Assembly: GCA_964572685.1 (NCBI GenBank)
Contig: CAZNFJ010000014.1
Coordinates: 1 to 43,413, forward strand
Origin: UBA2653 sp964572685
Lineage (GTDB): Bacteria; Pseudomonadota; Gammaproteobacteria; Legionellales; Legionellaceae
Length of the DNA: 43,413 nucleotides
Direction: 5' to 3'
Of this stretch, positions 25,821 through 33,791 are shown in pieces. Position 1 is the first letter of the stretch. Every line of letters starts with the position of its first letter. The translations under genes were made by a program, and so were the position numbers. The notes under the pieces were generated by a model. The model was not told where the DNA came from. It saw only the letters and a program-made list of their open reading frames with translations, and did not search any database.

Positions 25821-26482
25821 ATGATGAGTCAAAATGAACTGATAAAAATTGATCATCGAAATCAAACTTTAGGTGAAAAAATTCGAACCACCTGCGTAAA
25901 ATTTTTTCTGAAATAAAATCCGAGTCCTGTGAGCTAGATATTAGAAGATTTAAAAAAACAAGCGCCTAATTTATATAATCAGTTATACCAAATAATTTTA
26001 AAAAACTAGAAGAGATGCTAGATATAATTAATGTTACAGATGAAGATCCTTTTTGTGATTGTCGGGAGCAATATGATTTTATTATTGAGATTATAAAATC
26101 TCAATCTATTTCTCAGGCCATGCCTGAAGTTGTCAATAGATCTGAGTATAAAAGTCAGTTAGAAACAAAGATAGCTAAAATGCCTTACTCATCAACAAGA
26201 TATTTTTTATCGATGGTTTCGTTCGACAAAAGTTGATTTACTAAGCGCTTATCGAGATGAATTCCAAAAAATCCTACGCCAGAAAATTTAAAGCAGTTTT
26301 TAGAAATTGCATCTATTCACTGCTATACAGGATGGTTTCATCAAAATGATTCGGCTCCGGTGTCACTCGCAGTGATGAGGGATACATTACAAAAGTTATT
26401 ACTTTCCGAAAATGAACCTGAAACAAAAAAGTTTAAATTTAAGAGAGTTGATTTTGTTCAATTATTTTTCGGCTTAAAGTGA
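25821..26482 (+). pseudogene. Decayed gene of unknown function
   Basis: An ATG at 25821 opens MMSQNELIKIDHRNQT and stops after 31 codons. Further pieces follow in other frames: 26015-26236 (ending STRYFLSMVSFDKS), a +1 frame DLLSAYRDEFQKIL (about 26232-26280), and PENLKQFLEIASIHCYTGW to the stop at 26480-26482. Read together they suggest one soluble protein of roughly 210 residues broken by at least three frameshifts or stops. I do not recognise the family. The 3' end overlaps the convergent PAP2-like gene by about 44 bp. The stretch 25704-25820 shows nothing else. Confidence 0.6.
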
Positions 26483-27323
26483 TGATGAAATAGCTTCCAA
26501 GAATATCAAGTGAATAATGCCAACCCAGCATGATACAACTGAGGCTTATCAAGGAAAACCATAAATACATCACTGATTTGATCCATTTATAATTTCTCAA
26601 TGGATACACACATGCATAAGCCCAGATGACATGAAAAGAAGGGAAGGCGATTAATCCACCAAGTTCTGTGCTCGGAAATTCTCCATGATGAATTTGATAA
26701 AATTTAAGTGAATTGTCTTTTTGATAGTATTCAAATATATTCTTGGGAAAAAAGCTTGCAGGGCCACAGCTAGGGAAGAAAAAATAGATGATAAATCCCA
26801 GGAAGGTACTGGTCATGATAAAACGATAAAATGAGTTGAGTGCTGTTTTTTTTTGGAACATAATTAATAACAAAGGGACCATGACCAATATTATATTGAG
26901 TGAGTTATAAAAATGTGTGAGTAATAAAAAGAGATAGGCATGCGCTTTTGTCCATGAAATGATGAATGTCAGTGGTAGTAATTCAAAACGGCCCAAATGC
27001 TCGTCAATTGTAGAAAAAGGTGTGAATTGTATGGCATTGGTCGCCAAACTAATGATTAAAACACAGCTTCCCAAGCTCAAACAATCCTTAAAATAGACTC
27101 TACATGGTTTTAAAATATCAAGTGCATAAGTACAAATATAAAAAACCAGCATATAAAGAGAAAAACCAAAAGCTACAGATGGAATGTATTGGTTACCATG
27201 ATAATGAAAAAATAAATGGTTTGAAATAAATATGAGGGTGCTTAGAGTAAGCAACCCAATAATGGCAACATGACTTTTAAGGCTTTTCTGTAAGAGCTTC
27301 TTTTTGACTCTGAATGAACTCAT
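26439..27323 (-). CDS. PAP2-superfamily integral membrane phosphatase/transferase (AUR1-like)
   Basis: 294 residues from ATG 27323, with about six to seven transmembrane helices. The PAP2 active-site motifs are present: IAFPSFHVIWA (about 225-235, SFH being the equivalent of SGH) and GWHYSLDILG near residue 265, with the catalytic His and Asp. This variant resembles the PAP2_3/AUR1 group (inositol phosphorylceramide synthase-like), so lipid or phosphodiester transfer is possible. Its ideal ribosome site GAGGAAA lies inside the csrA paralogue, which it overlaps by 47 bp; a GTG at 27335 is a weaker alternative start. Coupling to the csrA gene is therefore likely. Confidence 0.82.
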   Translation of the reverse strand: MSSFRVKKKLLQKSLKSHVAIIGLLTLSTLIFISNHLFFHYHGNQYIPSVAFGFSLYMLVFYICTYALDILKPCRVYFKDCLSLGSCVLIISLATNAIQFTPFSTIDEHLGRFELLPLTFIISWTKAHAYLFLLLTHFYNSLNIILVMVPLLLIMFQKKTALNSFYRFIMTSTFLGFIIYFFFPSCGPASFFPKNIFEYYQKDNSLKFYQIHHGEFPSTELGGLIAFPSFHVIWAYACVYPLRNYKWIKSVMYLWFSLISLSCIMLGWHYSLDILGSYFIITLSRKIIEQNQLS

Positions 27324-27477
27324 AGATTTCCTCACGATGAATTTCTACATCTCGAGATGCTTCTATACCAAATTTAATATTACCATATTCTGTGGTAGGG
27401 AAAGTAATGATTTTAACGATATGGTTATTGAGCTTGACGTAAAAATGTTCTTCAAATGGGACAGTAAAAATTTGCAT
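27277..27477 (-). CDS. CsrA/RsmA-family RNA-binding protein paralogue, atypical
   Basis: 66 residues. The C-terminal two thirds match CsrA (NIKFGIEASRDVEIHREEIYEFIQ), with R48 corresponding to the key R44 of E. coli CsrA. The N-terminal strand reads MQIFTVPFEEHFYV instead of MLILTRRVGETL, so the RNA-contacting R6 and R7 are missing, and about four extra residues lie in the middle. Start ATG 27477 with a GAGAG-type site. The main csrA gene is not in the window. Legionella and Coxiella carry several CsrA paralogues, some on mobile elements. This one may bind other RNA targets or proteins. It overlaps the PAP2-like gene. Confidence 0.85.
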   Translation of the reverse strand: MQIFTVPFEEHFYVKLNNHIVKIITFPTTEYGNIKFGIEASRDVEIHREEIYEFIQSQKEALTEKP

Positions 27478-27597
27478 CCTGGCTCTCTTTTGTTGTTGTT
27501 TTTGTATATTTTAATGAATTTTGTAAAAAATGCAATTAAATCATAAGGATGCATATAGAAAAGCTCTAAATAAAATAATCAGCCTTGCAAAATAGCA

Positions 27598-27756
27598 TTA
27601 TTTCTTAAATTGTCCTGGACAATGACAATTAGGATTATTGTCATGAGGCAAACAATGCTCATGAGCATTCTCATCCCAACATCTTGTGCCTGCAAAACCG
27701 ATTGCACTTGCTATGAAGGAGATACTGATAAAAAGCAGTTTTATAGAAGATTTCAT
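27598..27756 (-). CDS. Small exported Cys-rich peptide
   Basis: 52 residues from ATG 27756 (an ATG at 27780 in the same frame would add eight residues and spoil the signal peptide). Signal peptide about 22 residues (MKSSIKLLFISISFIASAIGFA); the mature peptide of about 30 residues has four cysteines (R-C-W-D, H-C-L-P, and N-C-H-C-P-G) and several His/Asn. Neither start has a strong ribosome site. No family recognised. It stands alone between the csrA/PAP2 pair and the ribosomal operon, on the opposite strand to the latter. Confidence 0.5.
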   Translation of the reverse strand: MKSSIKLLFISISFIASAIGFAGTRCWDENAHEHCLPHDNNPNCHCPGQFKK

Positions 27757-27835
27757 GTTTAAAGGTAAAAAAATTAACATTGTTGTAAATTAAAACAATA
27801 AGCACGCCATGTCAACATTAGAATTGTAAAAAATC

Positions 27836-27864
27836 TTGCAGTTATTGTTAAATTCAGTTAGTAT
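27836..27864 (+). promoter_or_regulatory. Candidate promoter of rpsF operon
   Basis: TTGCAG (27836-27841), 17-bp spacer, TAGTAT (27859-27864). The predicted transcript starts near 27871, just before the leader hairpin. Confidence 0.4.
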
Positions 27865-27883
27865 TCCAATGCTTTTAAACCTT

Positions 27884-27915
27884 GCCAGACTTTTTTAAAC
27901 AAGCTGGCTTAACCG
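27884..27915 (+). promoter_or_regulatory. Candidate S6:S18 autoregulatory leader of rpsF
   Basis: A hairpin GCCAG-A-CTT / AAG-CTGGC (27884-27908) with a single bulged A and an 8-nt loop is followed by TTAACCGAAAGGAA directly before rpsF. The S6:S18 complex of many bacteria binds an rpsF leader structure with a conserved CCG. Here a CCG (27913-27915) lies just 3' of the stem. The match is suggestive, not proven. Confidence 0.35.
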
Positions 27916-27927
27916 AAAGGAATTTCA

Positions 27928-28275
27928 ATGAGACATTATGAAATTGTATTTTTGATCCATCCTGATCAAAGTGATCAAGTTCCTGGTATTATGGAACGCT
28001 ACGAAGGAATTATTGCTAAACATGAAGGCAAAATTCATCGTAAAGAAGATTGGGGTCGTAAACAATTGGCTTATGCTATTCAAGATCTTCATAAAGCCCA
28101 CTATATACTCTTAAACGTTGAAATCAATGATGCTGCTTTAGCTGAATTGAAAAATGTCGTTAAGTTCAACGATGCTATTTTGCGTCATTTAATTATTCGT
28201 GAAAATCATGCGGTTACTCATGAATCACCCATGATGCGTAAAGAAAAAGATCATCGTGACAACAGAGGAGAGTAA
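27928..28275 (+). CDS. rpsF: 30S ribosomal protein S6
   Basis: 115 residues with the typical start MRHYEIVFLIHPDQS and the W-G-R-K-Q-LAYAI segment (about 49-58) of S6. It binds 16S rRNA with S18 in the small-subunit platform. The charged C-terminal tail (KEKDHRDNRGE) is variable in the family. Good AAGGAA ribosome site. It is first in an operon with rpsR, a DUF2232 gene and rplI. priB, present between rpsF and rpsR in enterobacteria, is absent. Confidence 0.96.
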   Translation: MRHYEIVFLIHPDQSDQVPGIMERYEGIIAKHEGKIHRKEDWGRKQLAYAIQDLHKAHYILLNVEINDAALAELKNVVKFNDAILRHLIIRENHAVTHESPMMRKEKDHRDNRGE

Positions 28276-28278
28276 ACC

Positions 28279-28506
28279 ATGTCTAATACATTCAGAAGAA
28301 AAAAAGGTTCTAAATTAAATGCCGAATCTGCATCTGCGATTGATTATAAAGATGTTTTTTTGTTGAAAAACTACATTACTGAAACCGGCAAAATCGTACC
28401 CAGCCGTATTACCGGTGTGAGCGCTAAAATGCAACGTCAATTGGCACGCGCAATTAAACACGCTCGCTTTTTAGCATTATTGCCTTACTGCGATAGCCAC
28501 CGTTAA
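28279..28506 (+). CDS. rpsR: 30S ribosomal protein S18
   Basis: 75 residues, normal length. The core ITETGKIVPSRITGVSAK followed by QRQLARAIKHARFLALLPY is diagnostic of S18. It begins 3 bp after the rpsF stop, so it is translationally coupled to rpsF. It forms a heterodimer with S6 on the 30S platform. Confidence 0.97.
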   Translation: MSNTFRRKKGSKLNAESASAIDYKDVFLLKNYITETGKIVPSRITGVSAKMQRQLARAIKHARFLALLPYCDSHR

Positions 28507-28511
28507 TTAAA

Positions 28512-29429
28512 ATGCGTTCAAAAGTAAACCCGCTACATTCATATGTTGTCAAGCTGTTAAACCAGGAGAAGTATGCCTGGTTTGCAACCATACCGCTTGC
28601 CTGTTTTGATTTCACTGCTTGGTTATCTTTAACCTTGCTGATGTTGATGATTTTAAGAAAAGGCATCAAGCCCGTATGGAATTTGATGTGCGCTAATTTC
28701 ATGGTGCACGGTTTGAGTTTGTATTGGTTTAATCCAAATTTTGGTTCATGGGTGAATGCTTTTTTAGATTTCTGGCCCGGGTATTTGGCTGCAGCAACTT
28801 TGCTTTATACGCGTTCTTGGTCTATCGTGGCATGGTCTATGGTGGCAATGAGTTTGATTTGCGCATTAGGAATCAATCTTCAATTTCCAGATTATGCCAT
28901 TTCAGAGCTTAATCATATGTTGATGTCTGCCAAGAGCTTGAATTTACCTTTACCGATTCATGTACTAGCACAAATGATTAAAAAACATCAAGATTTGAGT
29001 TTACACTTGATGTTAGGTTTACAAATGATGTCAACAGCATTGAATGTGATCATCAGTTTAACGATGGCGCGTTCTATACAGTCACAGATTTTTAACCCCA
29101 TGGGATTTTTGCAAGAAATGCTGAATCTGCGTGGTAATCGGGGATTATTTCTGAGTTTGTTGGGTGCTATTTTAAGTATTTTAGTGTTTAAAGGTTTCTT
29201 AGCTTTATACATGATACCAACCTTGCTTCTCTATTTCTTTTTAGTTGGCATGAGTATTGGTGTGAGTGTTTTGGCAAAAAATCGCATACAAATGGTATTG
29301 ATTGTTTTATCCATAGCCGCCATGGTTTTACCTTATGTGTTTATACCGGCTTTGGTGATGATCGGTGCTTTAGATTCTTTTGTGAATTTTAGGGCTTTAC
29401 TCGCAAAGCGATTAGAGCCAACCACTTAA
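28512..29429 (+). CDS. DUF2232-family membrane protein
   Basis: 305 residues with about eight transmembrane helices and no obvious catalytic motif. Its position between rpsR and rplI and its size match the DUF2232 (YybS-like) protein found at the same place in Pseudomonas and Legionella. It starts 5 bp after rpsR and ends 12 bp before rplI, so it is an operon member. Function unknown; the family is sometimes compared with membrane components of ECF-type transporters, which cannot be tested here. Confidence 0.8.
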   Translation: MRSKVNPLHSYVVKLLNQEKYAWFATIPLACFDFTAWLSLTLLMLMILRKGIKPVWNLMCANFMVHGLSLYWFNPNFGSWVNAFLDFWPGYLAAATLLYTRSWSIVAWSMVAMSLICALGINLQFPDYAISELNHMLMSAKSLNLPLPIHVLAQMIKKHQDLSLHLMLGLQMMSTALNVIISLTMARSIQSQIFNPMGFLQEMLNLRGNRGLFLSLLGAILSILVFKGFLALYMIPTLLLYFFLVGMSIGVSVLAKNRIQMVLIVLSIAAMVLPYVFIPALVMIGALDSFVNFRALLAKRLEPTT

Positions 29430-29441
29430 GGGGTATTATCC

Positions 29442-29891
29442 ATGCAAGTTATTTTATTAGAAAAAGTACGTGGTCTTGGAAATTTAGGGGATTGCGTAGA
29501 AGTTAAACCTGGTTACGGACGTAACTTTTTAATTCCACAGAAAAAAGCTGTGTTTGCAACAAAAGACAACCAAGCTGCTTTTGAAGCTCGTCGTTCTGAA
29601 TTAGAAAAAAATGCTGCTATATCTTTAGCTAAAGCGCAAGAGCGTGCCGCTAAGTTTGCTGATGTAACGGTCACCATTGCTGCTCAATCCAGTGATGAGG
29701 GTAAACTTTATGGTTCAGTTGGTGCGAATGAAATTTTTGACGCCGTTCAAGCAAAAGGCTTAGAAATTGCAAAACGTGAAATTCAATTGCCTCAAGGGCC
29801 TATTTACTCAATAGGTGAATACAGTATTGAGTTAAACCTTCATGGCGATGTTGTTTCTAGTCTTCAAGTAGTTGTTGTTTCTGCAAAGTAA
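29442..29891 (+). CDS. rplI: 50S ribosomal protein L9
   Basis: 149 residues, normal length. The N-terminal rRNA-binding domain has the hallmark GDCVEVKPGYGRNFLIPQKKA (residues 16-36). A long connecting helix (about 45-75, AAFEARRSELEKNAA) joins the C-terminal domain. Last gene of the operon, followed by an intrinsic terminator. Confidence 0.97.
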   Translation: MQVILLEKVRGLGNLGDCVEVKPGYGRNFLIPQKKAVFATKDNQAAFEARRSELEKNAAISLAKAQERAAKFADVTVTIAAQSSDEGKLYGSVGANEIFDAVQAKGLEIAKREIQLPQGPIYSIGEYSIELNLHGDVVSSLQVVVVSAK

Positions 29892-29901
29892 TTTCCAAAT
29901 C

Positions 29902-29925
29902 AAAGGGGCTGAAAAGCCCTTTTTT
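29902..29925 (+). terminator. Intrinsic terminator of the rpsF-rplI operon
   Basis: GGGCT (29906-29910), loop GAAA, AGCCC (29915-29919), extended by A-T pairs and followed by six T residues. Starts 11 bp after the rplI stop. Confidence 0.88.
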
Positions 29926-30610
29926 CGCACACTGTAAATTTAATTTCTCCATGCTTACTGTTTATAATACAAAACATTAACTTTTGTTTGTAGACTTTAT
30001 GATTTCTTTCAACACGTCCCTTGGCTTGAGGAGAATAGGCCTTAATGATGCGGATACCTAACTTGTCACAAGCTCTTTGAAGATGACTTAATTCTTTATG
30101 ACCGATATAAACATTTTTTAAATCAACATACAGCGCTAAAGGAATTCCGTATTTTTCAATCCAGGCCTTTAAGGTTTCAAATACAACACGAGTGGTTGTA
30201 CCGGTCGTATCATCAACCATATTGAGTAAACATGTATGTTTTCCTTCACCAAACCAATCATGAATCGAACCATCGATTTGTACTGGGGTTTACGTTTATG
30301 TCTTTGTCTATAAGAGCTTTTCTTGCTAAAACCCTTTTCTTGGTATTAACTATTGACGTAAAGTCTCATGAATCACTTCATAGCCATCTTTTTTTAAATA
30401 TTCTGATGCAAGTGTTGGTCCAAACCCTTTATATATTATCGAAATATATTTCTATAATTTGTAGGTGAGGACTGTGTTTTCGATTGGAAGCTCGACCGCG
30501 GTTGCCGTGGATTAAATCAGCCTCTAAAATATATTTTTGATATACCCTTAACATCTGACGATAACTTAATTCACATTGTTTGGCTCCCTTCACTCCATAC
30601 AACGATTCTC
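29926..30610 (-). pseudogene. Decayed integrase-core (DDE) transposase, ISNCY-like
   Basis: Pieces in three frames on the minus strand read as one transposase. From the 5' end: GVKGAKQCELSYRQMLRVYQ (about 30590-30530, helix-turn-helix region), LIHGNRGRASNRKHSP, KGFGPTLASEYLKKDGYEVI (about 30430-30370), then QIDGSIHDWFGEGKHTCL with a first Asp, MVDDTTG, and the C-terminal GRVERNHKVYKQKL with the last acidic residue. Stops and frameshifts interrupt it at several points. The order is that of the rve-type transposases often filed as ISNCY/IS481-like. Its 3' end abuts the rplI terminator. Region 30611-30720 has an imperfect inverted repeat (TGTGACAAAA/TTTTGTTA near 30654-30677) that may be the IS end. 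Confidence 0.8.
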
Positions 30611-30720
30611 CCTAAACGTTTTATATAACATTTAGGTTAAACCATGATCATATGTGACAAAATCTTTTTGTTATCAATGTGATATTTTCGTCTTGGTACA
30701 ACAAGTTTCTTTTTGTGGAG

Positions 30721-30748
30721 TTGCTCTTTTTAAATCTTGTTCTATACT
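30721..30748 (+). promoter_or_regulatory. Candidate promoter for the 72-residue protein
   Basis: TTGCTC (30721-30726), a 16-bp spacer and TATACT (30743-30748), followed by ACAGGAG before the ATG at 30782. Confidence 0.45.
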
Positions 30749-30781
30749 TAAAATGACGAATTTTAACAGGAGAAAACTTCC

Positions 30782-31000
30782 ATGAATACCAATAAATTGC
30801 CTAGTTTTGATGAAATCACCAATATGGCAAGTAAATTATTTGGTGATGTGAAAAATAGTGTCACTGAAATTTATAGTGAATATAAACAGAGCCATCCAGA
30901 TGTCTGTGAAGTATCTTGCTGCTCAAAAGATAAAATAGATTCCAAAAAGAAAAAACAAGCTGGAAAACCAGACAATGAAGCAGGTGAAATTAAAAAATAA
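30782..31000 (+). CDS. Small soluble protein of unknown function
   Basis: 72 residues. Ribosome site CAGGAGAA at good distance, own promoter candidate and a strong terminator at its stop codon make it credible. The N-terminal half is predicted helical (FDEITNMASKLFGDVKNSV), followed by a Cys cluster (VCEVSCCSK) and a Lys/Glu-rich, probably disordered tail. No signal peptide or membrane segment. I do not recognise a family; the Cys cluster could bind metal. It is convergent with the SohB-like peptidase gene. Confidence 0.65.
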   Translation: MNTNKLPSFDEITNMASKLFGDVKNSVTEIYSEYKQSHPDVCEVSCCSKDKIDSKKKKQAGKPDNEAGEIKK

Positions 31001-31024
31001 CTGTGTATTTTACACAGTTATTTT
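30996..31024. terminator. Bidirectional terminator between convergent genes
   Basis: A perfect 12-bp stem AATAACTGTGTA (30996-31007) / TACACAGTTATT (31011-31022) with loop TTT. A-runs precede and T-runs follow on both strands. The stem contains the stop codon of each flanking gene. Confidence 0.85.
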
Positions 31025-31969
31025 AAAGTATTGTTTGATGCTTTGAATCATACTTGTACTGCCTTTCGTCAATTTTTCTAAAAGACTTAAGTTCTTATAT
31101 TGTTTCAAGATGATGATTTGGTATTGTGATAATTTATCTAATAAAAAGTCATCACTGGTTTTTAATTCATCAACCAATCCTAATTCCATGGCATCACGAG
31201 CAAGCCAATGTTCACCTGTTGCTACTTTCTCTATATCCAACTGGGGACGGTGAGTGAGAACATGCTGTTTAAAATTTTCATGAATTTGTTCAATATCTTC
31301 TTTGAATTTTTTACGACCGGCTTCAGTATTTTCGCCAAATAATGTGAGCGTTCTTTTATAATCACCAGCTGTAATTTGTTCATAATCAATATCGTGCTTT
31401 TTAAGTAATTTATTGAAATTAGGTAATTGTGCTACAACCCCAATTGATCCAATAATGGCAAATGGTGCCGCGATGATTTTATTGGCAATACAAGCCATTA
31501 AATAACCGCCACTGGCAGCAACCTGATCAATACAGGCTGTTAAAGGTATCCGATGTTGACGAAGCCTATCCAATTGAGCAGCAGCAAAACCATAACCATT
31601 GACAATCCCACCGGGGCTTTCAAGTCTTATCATGACTTCATCACCATCTTGGGCAACTTGAATAATGCTTGTGATTTCTTCACGCAATTGTTGAGATTGG
31701 GATGCTTTCATATCACCATGAAAATCAACAACGAACAGTTTTGGTGCTTTCACCAAATCTGTTTTTTTACCTTTTTTAATATGTTTCCACTTAAATTTTT
31801 TAATGAGTTTTTGTTTTTGTTTTTGTAAACTTTCATTCAAACAGTCAGCCTCAAGTTCGTCGTTAATTTTTTTGTTTTGAGAAAATAGGGCACTAATAAT
31901 GATTAAAACAGCAACCAATATAGTGACGGTTTTTGCTAAAAAAATACCATAGTTTGTCAGTAGGTCCAT
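31010..31969 (-). CDS. sohB: SohB-type inner-membrane signal peptide peptidase (S49)
   Basis: 319 residues. An N-terminal membrane anchor (10-30) and a charged linker precede the S49 protease domain. The catalytic Ser153 lies in VAASGGYLMA and the general-base Lys205 in GDYKRTLTLFGENTE, the same arrangement as SohB/SppA. The clp-like fold motif RLESPGGIVNGYGFA (about 115-129) is intact. It would cut small membrane proteins or leftover signal peptides at the periplasmic face. Length and domain order fit SohB rather than the duplicated 67-kDa SppA. Confidence 0.92.
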   Translation of the reverse strand: MDLLTNYGIFLAKTVTILVAVLIIISALFSQNKKINDELEADCLNESLQKQKQKLIKKFKWKHIKKGKKTDLVKAPKLFVVDFHGDMKASQSQQLREEITSIIQVAQDGDEVMIRLESPGGIVNGYGFAAAQLDRLRQHRIPLTACIDQVAASGGYLMACIANKIIAAPFAIIGSIGVVAQLPNFNKLLKKHDIDYEQITAGDYKRTLTLFGENTEAGRKKFKEDIEQIHENFKQHVLTHRPQLDIEKVATGEHWLARDAMELGLVDELKTSDDFLLDKLSQYQIIILKQYKNLSLLEKLTKGSTSMIQSIKQYFKITV

Positions 31970-32084
31970 AAAGTTCTCTTTGTGAAATTTCCTTCATTAT
32001 TACGAAAAAAAAAATAAATGGCTACAGTTATGAATATAAAATTTTTGACTATACTCAAATAGAATTCATTATCAGGGAGCCAGA

Positions 32085-33692
32085 ATGTCCGGAATTGAGC
32101 ACAAAATGAGCGGCGAAGAGAAGAAGCTCATTTTAGCCTCGAGTCTTGGAACCATTTTTGAATGGTATGACTTCTATCTCTATGGATATTTGGCGGTCGT
32201 TATTGCAAAGCATTATTTTTCTAATCTTGATCCGCAATTTGCTTTTATTCTTGCACTCCTTTCCTTTGCTTGTGGTTTTCTATTTCGCCCGGTGGGTGCA
32301 ATCATTTTTGGTCATTTGGGGGATTTGTTAGGTCGAAAATCAATTTTTTTATTAACGTTGGTGCTGATGGGATTTGCGACATTTTGTGTGGGACTTTTGC
32401 CTGGATATCAACAAATCGGAATTGCTGCTCCTATTTTACTAGTGACCTTGAGAATAGTGCAAGGTATTGCGATGGGCGGGGAGTATGGCGGAGCTATAGT
32501 ATATGTTGCAGAGTTTGCGCCACAAGAGCATCGAGCTTCTTATACCTCATGGATTCAAATTGCACCTTGCGTGGGATATTTCTTTTCAATCACTAGTATT
32601 CTTGTTTTTCAAACCATCTTTGGGGAAAAAGCATTTGAGGCCTGGGCCTGGCGATTACCATTTCTAATCAGTATGATTTATTTGATTTTTTCTATTTTTT
32701 TGCGTGTAAAAATGCAGGAATCTAGGGCATTTCAACAAATGAAGCTCAATGGAGGGTTGTCCCCATCTCCTCTAAAAGAAACATTTTTATTGTGGAAAAA
32801 TTTCAAATGGGTATTGGTGAGTCTATTTAGTGGTATTTTGGGACAAACTGTAATGATTGGTATGAGTAATCTATATTTATTGTATTTTCTAACACAGATT
32901 CTCAAAGTCGATAGCTTAACTGCTAATATTTGTTTATCGATAGGACTTCTATTTTATCTCTTTTTTATACTGTTTTTTGCAAAACTCTCCGATCGTATCG
33001 GTCGACGACCCTTAATTGTCACGGGTTGTTTTTTGGCAATGATTTCGATTTATCCTGTATATTTGGGCATGTCTCGAGTAGTGAATCCAGATTTAGTGAA
33101 CGCTAATTCACATTATCCTATCACTCTTTGGGCAAATCGAGATACTTGTCATATTCAGTATAAAATACAGGAAGATAGTAAATCATTATCGTCTTGTGAT
33201 CATGCCAAACAAGCCCTCATTGCCAGTGGGGTGGGTTATCGTCATCATCATCTACAAAATTTAGACCAGGTTTATATTCAAATAGGTGATGAAAAATTTC
33301 AATTTATTTCTCAAGAGGATTTACAAAATCAATTGCTTAAGAAAGGGTATCCATTGGCGGCCAATGGATTGCATATTCAATATACGCCTCTCTTGGCCTT
33401 GATTATTTATCTTTTTATGATCACTGCGATGATTTTAGGTCCATTAGGTTGTTTTTTACTGGAGTTATTTCCAACCCGTATACGTTATACAGGCATGTCA
33501 TTTCCATATCATTTTGGGAACGGATTGTTTGGAGGCTTTCTTCCGGCTATTTGCTTTTCTTTGGTCGCTTATACAGGCAATATATTTAGTGGACTTTGGT
33601 ATGGTATTATTTTAGCAGCAATCGCGTTTATTGTTGGATATCGGTATATTCCAGAAACGAAAAATCGAGACATTCATTCTCAAGATTTATAA
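32085..33692 (+). CDS. MFS transporter of the metabolite:H+ symporter (MHS) family
   Basis: 535 residues with about 12 transmembrane helices. It starts with the MHS-type signature SLGTIFEWYDFYLYGYLA and has motif A as GHLGDLLGRKSIF, then GGEYGGAIVYVAEFAP (about 125-140) and a second motif A SDRIGRRPLIV. Between helices 8 and 9 lies an extra soluble segment of about 100 residues (roughly 335-435) with two Cys and many His, which makes it longer than ProP or KgtP; I recall other MHS members of about 550 residues with such an insert. The substrate is probably an organic acid or osmolyte and cannot be read. Ribosome site GGGAG; divergent from sohB. Confidence 0.87.
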   Translation: MSGIEHKMSGEEKKLILASSLGTIFEWYDFYLYGYLAVVIAKHYFSNLDPQFAFILALLSFACGFLFRPVGAIIFGHLGDLLGRKSIFLLTLVLMGFATFCVGLLPGYQQIGIAAPILLVTLRIVQGIAMGGEYGGAIVYVAEFAPQEHRASYTSWIQIAPCVGYFFSITSILVFQTIFGEKAFEAWAWRLPFLISMIYLIFSIFLRVKMQESRAFQQMKLNGGLSPSPLKETFLLWKNFKWVLVSLFSGILGQTVMIGMSNLYLLYFLTQILKVDSLTANICLSIGLLFYLFFILFFAKLSDRIGRRPLIVTGCFLAMISIYPVYLGMSRVVNPDLVNANSHYPITLWANRDTCHIQYKIQEDSKSLSSCDHAKQALIASGVGYRHHHLQNLDQVYIQIGDEKFQFISQEDLQNQLLKKGYPLAANGLHIQYTPLLALIIYLFMITAMILGPLGCFLLELFPTRIRYTGMSFPYHFGNGLFGGFLPAICFSLVAYTGNIFSGLWYGIILAAIAFIVGYRYIPETKNRDIHSQDL

Positions 33693-33710
33693 TAATCATT
33701 CTTTCATTTT

Positions 33711-33735
33711 AAAATTCGCTCAAATAGAGCTTTTT
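33711..33735 (+). terminator. Intrinsic terminator after the MHS transporter
   Basis: GCTC (33718-33721), loop AAATA, GAGC (33727-33730), then TTTTT; an A-rich arm upstream can pair with the T run. Short but well placed, 19 bp after the stop. Confidence 0.5.
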
Positions 33736-33791
33736 AATTTGCAAAAAATGTTCTATTCTTAGATATGACAGTATAACTTAAGAGGCCCATC

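Noticed and set aside
30232..30468. Plus-strand 78-codon frame in the ISNCY-like remnant
   Set aside because: The minus strand carries recognisable transposase segments across the same DNA; the plus frame resembles nothing.
32045..32072. TTGACT-16-CATTAT as promoter of the MHS transporter
   Set aside because: The predicted transcript start would fall on or after the ribosome site, leaving no usable leader.
32085..33692. The 100-residue soluble insert in the MHS transporter as a novel fusion
   Set aside because: I recall long MHS transporters of about 550 residues with a comparable Cys-containing insert between the same helices, so it is probably a known subtype.
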